DNA of 14,506 nucleotides from an uncultured Ruminococcus sp. (GCA_937894495.1 CALCRR010000420.1:1-14506), one strand, 5' to 3'; shown: positions 7,134 through 14,022, numbered from the stretch's first letter. Notes: a model not told the origin generated them from the letters alone. Translations and numbers: made by a program.

Positions 7134-7897
7134 GGTTCAGCCCCCTCCGGCAGACCGTGACGCTTTCTCATGGAGACTTCGCCGTCGATCATGATGTCAT
7201 AGGCGTTGTTGACGATTCTGTCTATTATCGCTTCGGAGATGGGACTGCCGTTATCCGGTTCGGAATTGATACGGTCATACCAGCCCTCGGTGTGGTACTG
7301 TGTGCAGAATATCATAGAACGCGACACACGGGCTTCGATGATCTCCAGCAGATCAATGCTCTCACTTGGCGTGAGTTTGCGGATAAGCCACTCGTCAAGG
7401 ATAAGCAGATCGACCTTTTTGTATGCCTTGATGACCTTGGCAAGCTCATTGTTCGCTCTTGCAATTGTAAGCTCGTCAAGCAGTTCCGGTAGTCTGATGT
7501 ATCTCACGCTTTTGAACTTGCGGCAGGCAGCGTTTCCGAGAGCGCAGGCAATGTATGTCTTTCCGTTTCCCGATGCACCCTTGAGTATGATATGCCTGCC
7601 CTCGTCGATGTAGTTACAGGTCGCAAAACGAAGCATTTTTCCTTTGTCGAGGTGCCTGTCCTCAATGTATTCGATGCCCTCTATCGTGGCGTTAGCATCT
7701 GAAAATTTGGCGTTTCTGATGTACCTGTCGAGCTTGTTGTTCTGCCTGCGATTCCATTCGGCATCGACAAGAAGTGTAAGTCTGTCTTCAAATCCAAGCT
7801 GCTTGTAGCTGTCGGCATCCTCGATCTGACGCTCCAATTCACTTGCAAGAGCGTTCATTTTCATGGCTCTCAGGCGTTCAATAGTACCATTTATCAT
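7130..7897 (-). CDS. istB: IS21-family helper ATPase IstB (element 2)
   Basis: This 255-residue AAA+ ATPase is of IstB type. Walker A GASGNGKT lies near residues 107-114 and Walker B VDLLILDEW near 162-170. The N-terminal domain (about 1-95) is the helical IstB part that contacts transposase or DNA. The start is the ATG at 7897, which overlaps the istA stop as ATGA; an AAAGGCGGTG ribosome binding site lies inside the istA end. At its own 3' end the stop overlaps the GTG of the 59-aa gene. The gene appears intact and is not closely similar to the istB of element 1. Confidence 0.93.
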   Translation of the reverse strand: MINGTIERLRAMKMNALASELERQIEDADSYKQLGFEDRLTLLVDAEWNRRQNNKLDRYIRNAKFSDANATIEGIEYIEDRHLDKGKMLRFATCNYIDEGRHIILKGASGNGKTYIACALGNAACRKFKSVRYIRLPELLDELTIARANNELAKVIKAYKKVDLLILDEWLIRKLTPSESIDLLEIIEARVSRSMIFCTQYHTEGWYDRINSEPDNGSPISEAIIDRIVNNAYDIMIDGEVSMRKRHGLPEGAEP

Positions 7898-9438
7898 TTG
7901 CCGGCACCGCCTTTCTTCCAATAGGCAGCGCCGCGCGTAATGCCGTATTTGTTGCTTCTGTCACCTGAATCGTCCGACTTTTTCTGCTCCTGACTGTTCT
8001 TCAGAAGCGTAGTTATCGTCCGTATTGACGGCGAAGATGAGAACGCCAGCATACGCTCACAGGCGGCTTCGAGTTTCTTTTTGCCGTAGCGCTTGCCGAG
8101 TTTGGTAAGACTCACACAAGCTTTGTAGCCCTGTTCGGGAACACTGCCCGATGATAGAAAATGATTCATAATTATCTCGGTCGATGTGCCGACAGTTTTA
8201 GCCCATGCTTTGAATTCTTCGGCATTGCAGTTCAGATATTCACGGTGATTTGAGGGCATATGCTCGGGCTTCACAACAGGCTGAACGCTGTACTTTTCAA
8301 GGCGCTTATGCGAAGTCATACGGCTGCCTTTGAAATACACCTCTACAAGATCTTTGGTCAGCCTGAATTGCACCTGTTCACCGATCAGATCAAATGGGAC
8401 AGAATACTTGTTGACACCGTCTGAGATCAGATAGTCATTTCCGACTGTCTGCTGCTTCCACACAGCGGGCTCATAAGGGTGCTTAGGCAGCGGCAGCATG
8501 AATTCCTTTTCTTCTGTGAGATATGCTTCTCTGCGGCTGCCGGGTCGCTTCTGAAAGGGCTTTGTGTTGATGAATTCAAGTCTTTCGGCAACAGCGTCTC
8601 TGACCTCAGCAAAAGAGAAGAATTTGCGCTCTCGCAAAGCGGCGGTTATCCAAGTAGTCGAGAAACCTACTGAACGTTCCACAAGTCCCTTATCCTGCGG
8701 CTTGCGAACACGGGCAGGAACGATCGCCGTTCCATAGTATTCTGCAAGCTCACGGTAACTTTCGTTCAGCTGCGTTTCGTAGCGTGTGTTGGAAGTTACG
8801 CCTGTTTTCAGATTATCCGGAACTAAAACTCTCGTAACTCCGCCAAAGTATTCGTATGCGTGGACATGGCACATAAGCCAGTTCTCCTGCTTCATATCTG
8901 TGCAGGCTTCAACGTAAAGATAGCTGCAGCACGGCAGTGCCGCCACGAAAAGATACGCCTTGTATTCCTCGCCTGTGATGCTGTCAAAGTACGGAATAGT
9001 ACCACCTGCCCAGTCTACCTGCATAACATCTCCGGGTTTATGCGTGACACGCATCGTAGCTTTCGTGATTCGAGCCCAGCGGCGATATTTATCGCCGAAC
9101 TGCGTGCTCATGTAGGGCGTTTCACCGTTTGCGTAGGCACGCTCGCAGTATTCCTGCCAGAGCAGAGTGAGGGTCACGCCTTTCTTTGAAAGCTCGCGGT
9201 GGATGTAGTCAAAGTCGATGACCGCATACGGAGAAGGATCTCTGTTGCGCTTGCCGTAAAACAGTTCGTCCAACATTTCATTGGTCACATCGTCTTCGAG
9301 CGGCCAGGTGATGTTCAACTGTTCCGCTTTTTTCAGAACCTCGCTGACAGTGTTGCGTGAGACTTTGGCACCGGACGCGATACTTCTTTGGGTGTATCCG
9401 AGTGATTTGAGCCTCAATATTTCCCGATAATTTGTCAT
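7894..9438 (-). CDS. istA: IS21-family DDE transposase IstA (element 2)
   Basis: This 514-residue transposase has an N-terminal helix-turn-helix (about residues 10-37, LKSLGYTQRSIASGAKVSRN) and an rve-type core. The apparent acids are D142 (MQVDWAGG), D208 (VLVPDNLKT) and E254 (DKGLVERSVG), giving DD45E as in IS21. The start is the ATG at 9438, because AGGAGG lies 7 nt upstream; an upstream in-frame ATG at 9465 precedes that site and lies in the palindrome. The gene is intact and heads the istA-istB-59-aa operon. Confidence 0.94.
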   Translation of the reverse strand: MTNYREILRLKSLGYTQRSIASGAKVSRNTVSEVLKKAEQLNITWPLEDDVTNEMLDELFYGKRNRDPSPYAVIDFDYIHRELSKKGVTLTLLWQEYCERAYANGETPYMSTQFGDKYRRWARITKATMRVTHKPGDVMQVDWAGGTIPYFDSITGEEYKAYLFVAALPCCSYLYVEACTDMKQENWLMCHVHAYEYFGGVTRVLVPDNLKTGVTSNTRYETQLNESYRELAEYYGTAIVPARVRKPQDKGLVERSVGFSTTWITAALRERKFFSFAEVRDAVAERLEFINTKPFQKRPGSRREAYLTEEKEFMLPLPKHPYEPAVWKQQTVGNDYLISDGVNKYSVPFDLIGEQVQFRLTKDLVEVYFKGSRMTSHKRLEKYSVQPVVKPEHMPSNHREYLNCNAEEFKAWAKTVGTSTEIIMNHFLSSGSVPEQGYKACVSLTKLGKRYGKKKLEAACERMLAFSSSPSIRTITTLLKNSQEQKKSDDSGDRSNKYGITRGAAYWKKGGAGK

Positions 9439-9451
9439 ATCAGGACCTCCT

Positions 9452-9492
9452 AATATCAAAGTCACATCAGATGATGTGCTTTTGATATTATA
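9452..9492 (-). promoter_or_regulatory. IS21-2 istA -10 box with overlapping palindrome next to the ribosome binding site
   Basis: A near-perfect inverted repeat pairs AATATCAAA (9452-9460) with TTTGATATT (9481-9489) and, inside, CACATCA (9463-9469) with TGATGTG (9472-9478). On the minus strand a perfect TATAAT (9487-9492) overlaps the outer arm and the AGGAGG of istA lies directly after the inner side. No good -35 is seen at 17 bp. The palindrome could be an operator. In read-through RNA it would fold into a hairpin beside the ribosome binding site, a known way for IS elements to block translation from outside transcripts. Confidence 0.6.
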
Positions 9493-9508
9493 TCACTTTT
9501 TATCAACT

Positions 9509-9598
9509 GGCTCTACAACTCCGTGACAGTGGCTCTCAAAGTGCGGCAAAGCGGCTCTGAAAGTCCGTGCAGATGGCTCTGGCGCGACGGCGTATACA
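9509..9598 (-). repeat. IS21-2 right end with four AGAGCC repeats at 22-bp period
   Basis: Inside the tip, minus-strand AGAGCC motifs (GGCTCT on the + strand) occur at 9575, 9553, 9531 and 9509, exactly 22 bp apart. This phasing suggests an array of transposase binding sites on one face of the helix. Confidence 0.85.
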
Positions 9599-10071
9599 CT
9601 GTAAAACTCTCGCATTTTCAGCTGCTCTGGGATATACACAAGTTTACTTGTCAGAAATTCTTCCTTGATGACCTTGAGCTTATTGCCGCACACAGCGCAG
9701 TTACACTTGTTTTCGGGCAGCTTCGATACGATCTTCTCTTTGGGAAGATCTTCTCTGAGCTTATTTTTGCCGCGGTGTTCACCGGTCTTTTGGGACTTTC
9801 TTTTTACAACGATGGTTTCTTCTGTCGGCTCCTCTGCATTTTCATCAGAAAGCATTTCGGCTTCGTTGAAAACACCTTCAAAACTCTCCTGACCGTCACA
9901 CTGTATATACTTAGACTTCTCACTTTTACGACCAAAAAGCATCTGATTTCTTTTCAGAAGAAGTTCTTCAAGATGCTCTATGGTCTCATCTTTTTTCTCG
10001 TTTTCTTTTTCAAGCAAAGCGCACTTTTTTGACATTTCTTCGTATGCTTTTTTCAGTTCTTCATATGTCAT
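9599..10071 (-). pseudogene. tnpC: IS66 transposase TnpC, N-terminal part (split by IS21-2)
   Basis: It holds the first 157 codons of TnpC plus two bases. Residues 1-42 form a charged coiled coil (leucine-zipper type), followed by the conserved LFGRKSEKS block and a spacer rich in acidic residues. A zinc-finger-like CNCAVCG lies near 123-129. The start at 10071 has AAAGGAGC upstream. Past 9599 the frame continues through IS21-2 tip DNA to a stop at 9493, so a 192-residue chimeric truncated protein could be made. Such a truncated protein would keep the N-terminal DNA-binding region without the catalytic acids. Confidence 0.9.
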
Positions 10072-10117
10072 AAAAAATGCTCCTTTCCTTGAAAATCCAG
10101 TGCCTTGCGATACTTAT

Positions 10118-10146
10118 ATTATATCACAAAACGCCCGAAAAATCAA
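10118..10146 (-). promoter_or_regulatory. Candidate internal IS66 promoter in front of tnpC
   Basis: On the minus strand TTGATT (10141-10146) and a perfect TATAAT (10118-10123) are 17 bp apart, upstream of the tnpC start at 10071. It would allow tnpC to be expressed separately from tnpA-tnpB. I see no gene in the 150-bp gap 10072-10221. Confidence 0.6.
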
Positions 10147-10221
10147 GGAAAAGAGCGTATTTTACGTCATTATGTCAGAGAATATTTCTCAACAATTATG
10201 TGCACTATTTTTGTCCAAACT

Positions 10222-10578
10222 TCAATAAAAATCTATCCCGCCTTCGATAGTTTTTATCGCCTTCGGCTGGTCAACGGAAAGTCCCTGCAAGAGCCATACG
10301 AACTGCTCGCGGCTTAAGTTTCTTACCTCCTGCTCATTGCGCGGCCAGTTGAATTTACCGTTTTCAAGCCTTTTGTACAGCATGATAAATCCGTCGCCCT
10401 CCCACAGCAGAGCCTTTAGTCGGTCTCTGCGTCTTCCGCAAAACAAAAACAGGCTGTCGGAAAACAGATCAAGATCAAATTCTTCTCTGATTATTGCTGC
10501 AAGACCGTCTATTGATTTACGCATATCGGTATGTCCGCACACGATGTAGATATTGGCGGCTGTCAGTTCCTTCAGCAT
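10222..10578 (-). CDS. tnpB: IS66 accessory protein TnpB
   Basis: This 118-residue protein is the IS66 Orf2/TnpB type. It shows the family hallmarks CGHTDMRKSIDGLAAI near residues 14-29, LFLFCGRRRDRLKALLWEGD near the middle and GFIMLYKRLENGKFNWP after it. The start ATG at 10578 overlaps the tnpA stop by 7 nt (ATGCTGA), so the two are coupled. It is required for IS66 transposition in studied elements but its exact role is unclear. The gene is intact. It is not the RNA-guided nuclease TnpB of IS200/IS605, despite the shared name. Confidence 0.95.
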   Translation of the reverse strand: MLKELTAANIYIVCGHTDMRKSIDGLAAIIREEFDLDLFSDSLFLFCGRRRDRLKALLWEGDGFIMLYKRLENGKFNWPRNEQEVRNLSREQFVWLLQGLSVDQPKAIKTIEGGIDFY

Positions 10579-10949
10579 TGCTTCAGCCCTCTGAAAAGAG
10601 CCATCAGCATATCCTCGGGAGTATCCTGCGGAAGCTCTATCTCAAAGCCGTCCTTGCGTATTGTTATCTTGCCGGTGTCTGAAACGAGCTTCTGTTCATT
10701 ATCCGAAACAGCATTTTTCTGCGGCACAGCAATAGAAGAGGAAACACTTACCGGAACTATGCTCTGTTTCTCATTGCCCTCGATAAGCTCGGTTCTCAGC
10801 ACATTCAGCCGTTTGTAGTAGGTACTGACATTGATGCCGTTCTCACTGCACCACTCATCGACCTTTTTGCCGCTCGCCTGGCACTCGCTGACCATTTCAG
10901 CCCATTCCTTATGCCTCAGCTGCATTTTGATCTCTGATATTCTTCCCAT
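10572..10949 (-). CDS. tnpA: IS66 accessory protein TnpA (helix-turn-helix)
   Basis: This 125-residue protein is the IS66 Orf1/TnpA type. It has an N-terminal helix-turn-helix: a KEWAEMVSECQASGKKVDEW helix pair followed by ENGINVSTYYKRLNVLR. A variable linker and a C-terminal block (KITIRKDGFEIELP) follow. The ATG at 10949 follows AAAGGAG. It is the first gene of the IS66 operon and is intact. Confidence 0.93.
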   Translation of the reverse strand: MGRISEIKMQLRHKEWAEMVSECQASGKKVDEWCSENGINVSTYYKRLNVLRTELIEGNEKQSIVPVSVSSSIAVPQKNAVSDNEQKLVSDTGKITIRKDGFEIELPQDTPEDMLMALFRGLKQC

Positions 10950-10990
10950 GATATTTACTCCTTTCGAATTGTGATTAATCCTTCAGAGTA

Positions 10991-11019
10991 ATTATATCAT
11001 ATTTGGTGGGCTATGTCGG
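10991..11019 (-). promoter_or_regulatory. IS66 operon promoter
   Basis: On the minus strand CCGACA (11014-11019) and a perfect TATAAT (10991-10996) are 17 bp apart, just inside the IS66 tip and about 40 bp before the tnpA start. Confidence 0.7.
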
Positions 11020-11043
11020 CTCGGGGGAGGGATTGGCGGTTAC

Positions 11044-11051
11044 CAAGGGAC
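11044..11051. repeat. 8-bp target site duplication of the IS66 element (right copy)
   Basis: CAAGGGAC, identical to 5532-5539. Confidence 0.93.
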
Positions 11052-11070
11052 TCTTTAACTCTTAGCTAAA

Positions 11071-11099
11071 ATTGTAGCATTTTATTTCGGTGCTGGCAA
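11071..11099 (-). promoter_or_regulatory. Original istA promoter of IS21-1, separated from its gene by IS66
   Basis: On the minus strand TTGCCA (11094-11099) and TACAAT (11071-11076) are 17 bp apart, about 20 bp inside the IS21-1 end. Transcripts would start near 11064 and run into the IS66 element 13 bp later instead of istA. Confidence 0.7.
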
Positions 11100-11120
11100 G
11101 GCGATGTACCCCCGTCTGCC

Positions 11121-11149
11121 TTATGCACTTTTCGAGGCCTTTTTGTGCA
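11121..11149 (-). repeat. IS21-1 right terminal inverted repeat
   Basis: On the minus strand it reads TGCACAAAAAGGCCTCG and ends GTGCATAA, matching 3012-3041 in inverted orientation. Confidence 0.8.
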
Positions 11150-11157
11150 ATTCTATT

Positions 11158-11277
11158 TTACCACAAACACTCGGTAAGCATTTGAAAATACTCAAATACC
11201 TCCCGCCTTGCTTTTGAAAGATCCAGACGGCGCAGCAGCCAGATCAGTACAGCGTCATGCAGCAGTTCTTCTGTCAT
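11158..11277 (-). CDS. 39-aa protein coupled to tniB
   Basis: The ATG at 11277 overlaps the tniB stop as ATGA, and the frame runs to TAA at 11158-11160, 9 bp short of the IS21-1 end. The product is a probable amphipathic helix with many leucines and paired arginines (AVLIWLLRRLDLSKARREV). It has no recognised family. The coupling supports real translation. Because IS21-1 ends right behind it, the original gene could have been longer only if the insertion brought its stop; the TAA lies outside the IS21-1 tip, so the ending looks native. Confidence 0.55.
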   Translation of the reverse strand: MTEELLHDAVLIWLLRRLDLSKARREVFEYFQMLTECLW

Positions 11278-12089
11278 GAGCTTTTCACCCCTGTGACCTC
11301 GTTTTCAAGCACGATGTCCACCGACTTGCTGTCAATGCAGGTCTGCTTCATCTGCGAACCATAGATCAGCGACTGACTGCAAGCACGGTTTATGAGCCGC
11401 GGATTGCCGCCCGAAAAAGAAAATATCGACTTCATGGCATCCTCTGTAAAGATAGGATTTTCGTGACCGGAGTAATGAAGCTGTTTTTCGATGTACCGCT
11501 TGGTATCTGCAAAATCCATAGGAGTAAGAAAGCACTCAATATCAACACGTTCCAAAATTGCACGGTATGCGGAGAGACGTAATTTATCCCAAAGCTCTGT
11601 CTGCCCGGACAGGATCAGGGCTATAGGGTTTTCGGAGTCCATTTTGTAGTTCAAAAGAAACCGAGCTTCCTCCAGCATTTCTTTAGGAAGAAGGTGAGCC
11701 TCATCCACGATCACAACAGCTTTTCGGTTTTCCATGCTGCGCATGATCTCGATCTGCTTATGTAAAGAGTTTCTTGCGGTGTTTCGCAGATATTCGGATT
11801 TACACCCGAGCTGATTCAGCAGATAATTGTAGAAGCTTCGCGGTGTAAGCTTTAAATCAGAAACATACAACACCATGTATTCTGTTTCCGGCAGTTCATC
11901 TTTAAGCCTGCGCAGAGTACTTGTCTTGCCGGTACCGGGTTCACCGATCAGTACAGTAAACAACTGATTCTTTGCTGTATAGCTCAGCCTGCTGAGTATC
12001 TCGATATTTTGATCAGACTTGTACAAGGCATTGCTCGGAATACCTCGCACAAACGGTGTGTGCTTCATTTCGTAGAATGTTTCATACAT
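11274..12089 (-). CDS. tniB: Transposition AAA+ ATPase, TniB/ExeA-like
   Basis: This 271-residue ATPase belongs with ExeA-type AAA proteins, TnsC/TniB and p271 of Tn552; such proteins form filaments or rings on target DNA and activate the transposase. Walker A GEPGTGKT is near residues 49-56, Walker B AVVIVDEAH near 124-132, and sensor 1 ALILSGQTE near 157-165. FYEMKHTPF at the start is typical of ExeA-like transposon ATPases. The start is the ATG at 12089, overlapping the tniA stop by 8 nt; an in-frame ATG two codons earlier is possible. The gene is intact and lies in the DUF6431-tniA-tniB-39-aa operon. The symbol is given by analogy. Confidence 0.9.
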   Translation of the reverse strand: MYETFYEMKHTPFVRGIPSNALYKSDQNIEILSRLSYTAKNQLFTVLIGEPGTGKTSTLRRLKDELPETEYMVLYVSDLKLTPRSFYNYLLNQLGCKSEYLRNTARNSLHKQIEIMRSMENRKAVVIVDEAHLLPKEMLEEARFLLNYKMDSENPIALILSGQTELWDKLRLSAYRAILERVDIECFLTPMDFADTKRYIEKQLHYSGHENPIFTEDAMKSIFSFSGGNPRLINRACSQSLIYGSQMKQTCIDSKSVDIVLENEVTGVKSS

Positions 12090-13416
12090 CTTCATCACCC
12101 GCCAATGCACTTGAATATGAGATAACAGCCCTGCGCTCCCTTTCGTCTGCGGTCTTGCTGACAGCATCAAGCAGCCTCGAAGAATCCGCCTGAATACGCT
12201 CAATCTCTGCACGAGTAGGCTTCTTTGCAACATGAGTGCCGACCTTTGCAGGCTCGGCATAGAAAGGCTCGTGGCTCTTGGGCTCAATACGCACCTTGGC
12301 AATGTTCTGCGGGTCATAGACCACATCTACAGTCTGCCCGGCGTACAGGATACCGACGTCATAGTCCTTACCCATAAAGCTGATGCATCCGGATTTGTTC
12401 ACCTTTCTGGTCTCACAGTGAAGAAATGCGCTTGCGAGTATCGCTTCATCGGGATAGTACAGCGGCATGGAATCGCTCTTGAACGCAGTCTCGGGCGTAA
12501 CACCCAGAGCGCTGTGTACCTTGTTGTGGTAGCATTCCGAGAGCCAGGCATTAAACAGCCTGTTGAGCTCCTCAATGCTTTCGGGAGGTTTCAGCCCGAT
12601 CTCGTCGATAAACGAATCGACCGTATGATTGAAGCGCTCCTGCTTGCCCTTTCCCTGCGGATTGCGGGGCTTTGCGTACAACAAACGGATACCGAGCAGA
12701 CCGCAGGCGCGCTTCATCCAGTGGGTGCGGTACTGCGAACCATTGTCGAAGTATATACGTCTGGGAGCACCATACTTTTGTATGCCTTTCTTCAACGTAT
12801 CCTCCACGATGGTCTGTTCCATATCGCCGTAGAACTGTGCGTGGATTATGTAACGGGTGGCGTCGTCAATAAGGCAGGACATATACGTCGGCTGAACCTT
12901 GCCGTCGATTTTCAAAGTAGGACCGTACTTGATATCCCCCTGCCAGAGATCACAGCGGTGAACTCTGGCAAAACGCTGTGAAGCATAGCCGTTGTCCTGA
13001 TACATCTTCATCATAGAGGTCGAATATCCCATCTTTGCAAGTGCTTTTTGCAAAGTGGAACGCTTCAGCACATCGGGTCCGACCTTTCCTTCAAGCTCAA
13101 GTATCTGAATAATTGTCGGTACACTGCGGGATGGCATTTCACGGCGCAGGCGGATAGCTTCGGCAAGTATCTCTTTGGTGATGACAGGGTTCTGCTCCGG
13201 GACTCTGCCCTTCGGTTCAAGTCCGTCGATGCCGGATTCGTTGTAAGCATCCACATAGCGCTGGAGCGTTCTTGCAGATACTTCACATTCCTCGGAGATC
13301 TCACGGCGTTTCTCGTAGTAGCTTTCGGACAGCAAAGGAAGACTGAGCAGCGGTGCGATCATCACCATGCGCTGTTCAGCTATCTCCCTTGCCAGTTTCT
13401 TGTCTTTCATGCCCAT
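12082..13416 (-). CDS. tniA: DD35E transposase, TniA/IS481-like
   Basis: This 444-residue protein is the strand-transfer enzyme of the outer transposon. It has an N-terminal helix-turn-helix near residues 36-66 (SEECEVSARTLQRYVDAYNE) and a second HTH-like region near 80-130. The rve core has D161 (WQGDIKYGP), D224 (RRIYFDNGSQ) and E260 (QGKGKQERFN), giving DD35E. A C-terminal Mu-type beta-barrel region follows (CISFMGKDYDVGILYAGQTV). The start ATG at 13416 is preceded by AAGGAGG with an 8-nt spacer; a GTG at 13425 lies inside that site. Length and domain order resemble TniA and p480 of Tn552 as well as IS481 transposases. The partner ATPase and multi-site ends favour the Tn552/Tn7-like assignment. 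Confidence 0.92.
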   Translation of the reverse strand: MGMKDKKLAREIAEQRMVMIAPLLSLPLLSESYYEKRREISEECEVSARTLQRYVDAYNESGIDGLEPKGRVPEQNPVITKEILAEAIRLRREMPSRSVPTIIQILELEGKVGPDVLKRSTLQKALAKMGYSTSMMKMYQDNGYASQRFARVHRCDLWQGDIKYGPTLKIDGKVQPTYMSCLIDDATRYIIHAQFYGDMEQTIVEDTLKKGIQKYGAPRRIYFDNGSQYRTHWMKRACGLLGIRLLYAKPRNPQGKGKQERFNHTVDSFIDEIGLKPPESIEELNRLFNAWLSECYHNKVHSALGVTPETAFKSDSMPLYYPDEAILASAFLHCETRKVNKSGCISFMGKDYDVGILYAGQTVDVVYDPQNIAKVRIEPKSHEPFYAEPAKVGTHVAKKPTRAEIERIQADSSRLLDAVSKTADERERRAVISYSSALAGDEDV

Positions 13417-13431
13417 AAAAGGCACCTCCTT

Positions 13432-13457
13432 GTGTTATGATACCTTTATCATAGCAC
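13432..13457 (-). promoter_or_regulatory. Palindrome overlapping an extended -10 box in front of tniA
   Basis: TGTTATGATA (13433-13442) and TATCATAGCA (13447-13456) are arms of a near-perfect inverted repeat of 11-bp arms around CCTT. On the minus strand TGCTATGAT inside the outer arm is an extended -10 box, and AAGGAGG of tniA begins next to the inner arm. No good -35 is visible. It may be an operator for autoregulation, or a hairpin that masks the ribosome binding site in transcripts coming from the upstream DUF6431 gene. Confidence 0.55.
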
Positions 13458-13473
13458 AAAAAGTCCCGGCAAT

Positions 13474-13962
13474 CTACGTGAACTCGTACTGTTTCCATTC
13501 ACCTATGTTTACGACTACCTTGACAAAATATCTTAGCGTTTCCGATGTGGAATTGATACCGTAATTTGTCACGATGCTCGGGTGTTCAAGCTTCAGCCTT
13601 CTGACGGTTGCGGCACCGAATACTAAAAATCCTTTTACCCAGCGGCAGATACGGGCAGCAGAATGGTCATCAACGAATTCATTAAGAGCATCATATATAG
13701 CAGCGTAGACATCTACACAGAAGTGCTTGAATGGCACAATAAAATCGGGCAGTTCCCGATGATAGCGATGGCATTCAGGGCAGTAAAAAACTCGAAGAGA
13801 CAATTTTTCACGCTGTCGGCTCTTTTTGCGGAAAACGTGCCGTCTGCATCTGCCGCTAAATTTCATACGATGACCGCACTCGGGGCAGAGCGCATCTTCT
13901 TCACCAAAAATATAGTGGATCTCGTCCTTGACAAACTCGGAAAAATGTGATACAATAAACAT
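13474..13962 (-). CDS. DUF6431-like zinc-ribbon protein, first gene of the transposon operon
   Basis: This 162-residue protein has two CPEC motifs (about residues 26-29 and 61-64), expected to hold one zinc ribbon, then the block LPDFIVPFKHFCVDVYAAI that I associate with DUF6431. A helix-turn-helix-like segment follows near 97-125 (DDHSAARICRWVKGFLVFG). The start is uncertain. The frame is open to an ATG at 14049, but that codon lies in the -10 box of the promoter. The ATG at 13998 lies inside a hairpin with no close ribosome binding site. The ATG at 13962 (MFIVSHF) comes just after the hairpin and looks family-like. Such proteins are found next to these transposase-ATPase pairs. A DNA-binding or target-choice role is inferred, not known. 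Confidence 0.75.
   Translation of the reverse strand: MFIVSHFSEFVKDEIHYIFGEEDALCPECGHRMKFSGRCRRHVFRKKSRQREKLSLRVFYCPECHRYHRELPDFIVPFKHFCVDVYAAIYDALNEFVDDHSAARICRWVKGFLVFGAATVRRLKLEHPSIVTNYGINSTSETLRYFVKVVVNIGEWKQYEFT
13928..13956 (+). promoter_or_regulatory. Promoter of the antisense RNA
   Basis: On the + strand TTGACA (13928-13933) and TACAAT (13951-13956) are separated by 17 bp, with five of six -10 bases at consensus. It lies inside the first codons of the DUF6431 gene on the opposite strand. Transcription should start near 13963. Confidence 0.75.
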
Positions 13963-14022
13963 GTTGGGGACGATAGCCGTGTTATGACTGTGAATCATAA
14001 CAGCAAAACGGCTATCGTTTTT
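13963..14022 (+). ncRNA. Predicted antisense RNA (about 60 nt) against the DUF6431 operon leader
   Basis: Starting about 7 nt after a near-consensus -10 box, the transcript would contain one large hairpin. An 11-bp perfect stem, ACGATAGCCGT (13970-13980) with ACGGCTATCGT (14008-14018), carries an inner 7-bp stem GTTATGA/TCATAAC with a 7-nt loop and a 6-nt bulge. TTTTT at 14018-14022 ends it. It is fully complementary to the leader of the DUF6431 mRNA, from just upstream of the ATG at 13962 to the ribosome binding site at 14022-14029. The arrangement resembles RNA-OUT of IS10. Expression is inferred from promoter and terminator only. Confidence 0.6.

Larger units (their letters stand above)
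6830..9598 (-). mobile_element. IS21-family element 2 (2769 bp), inserted in IS66 tnpC
   Basis: The ends begin TGTATACGCCGTCGCGCC and are perfect inverted repeats for about 36 bp (6830-6865 and 9563-9598), with TG...CA tips. A 5-bp duplication (CTGTA) flanks it. The element encodes istA, istB and a 59-aa protein in an overlapping operon on the minus strand, followed by a strong terminator. It is only distantly similar to IS21-1: terminal repeats, IstA length and IstB sequence all differ. Exact ends, the exact duplication and intact genes suggest it is the youngest insertion. Confidence 0.94.
5540..11043 (-). mobile_element. IS66-family element (2.73 kb), interrupted by IS21 element 2
   Basis: The tips are inverted repeats beginning GTAACCGCCAA (5540-5550 and 11033-11043) and continuing imperfectly with C-rich sequence. 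An exact 8-bp duplication CAAGGGAC flanks the element. It encodes tnpA, tnpB and tnpC in family order on the minus strand. Removing the nested element and its duplication leaves 2730 bp, typical for IS66. The tnpC gene is broken by the nested insertion, so this copy should not transpose alone. Confidence 0.93.
3012..11149 (-). mobile_element. IS21-family element 1 (about 2.63 kb), interrupted by an IS66 element
   Basis: Ends of about 30 bp match as inverted repeats (3012-3041 and 11121-11149). Both start TGCA and contain AAGGCCTCGAAAA and GTGCATAA; TG...CA ends fit the IS21 family. The element encodes istA and istB in the usual overlapping order. Subtracting the IS66 insert and one 8-bp duplication leaves 2626 bp, a normal IS21 size. 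No target duplication is visible: the left flank ends CGAAG and the right flank begins ATTCT. This may mean a deletion next to the element or recombination between copies. Confidence 0.8.

Noticed and set aside
9523..10032. Hydrophobic 169-codon + strand frame that looks like a membrane protein
   Set aside because: It is the complement of the charged coiled-coil N-terminus of TnpC; hydrophobic character is expected when K/E-rich codons are read backwards.
12232..12981. Long + strand open frame of 249 codons opposite tniA
   Set aside because: It lies entirely antisense to a transposase with clear catalytic motifs, has no ribosome binding site and encodes no recognisable family.
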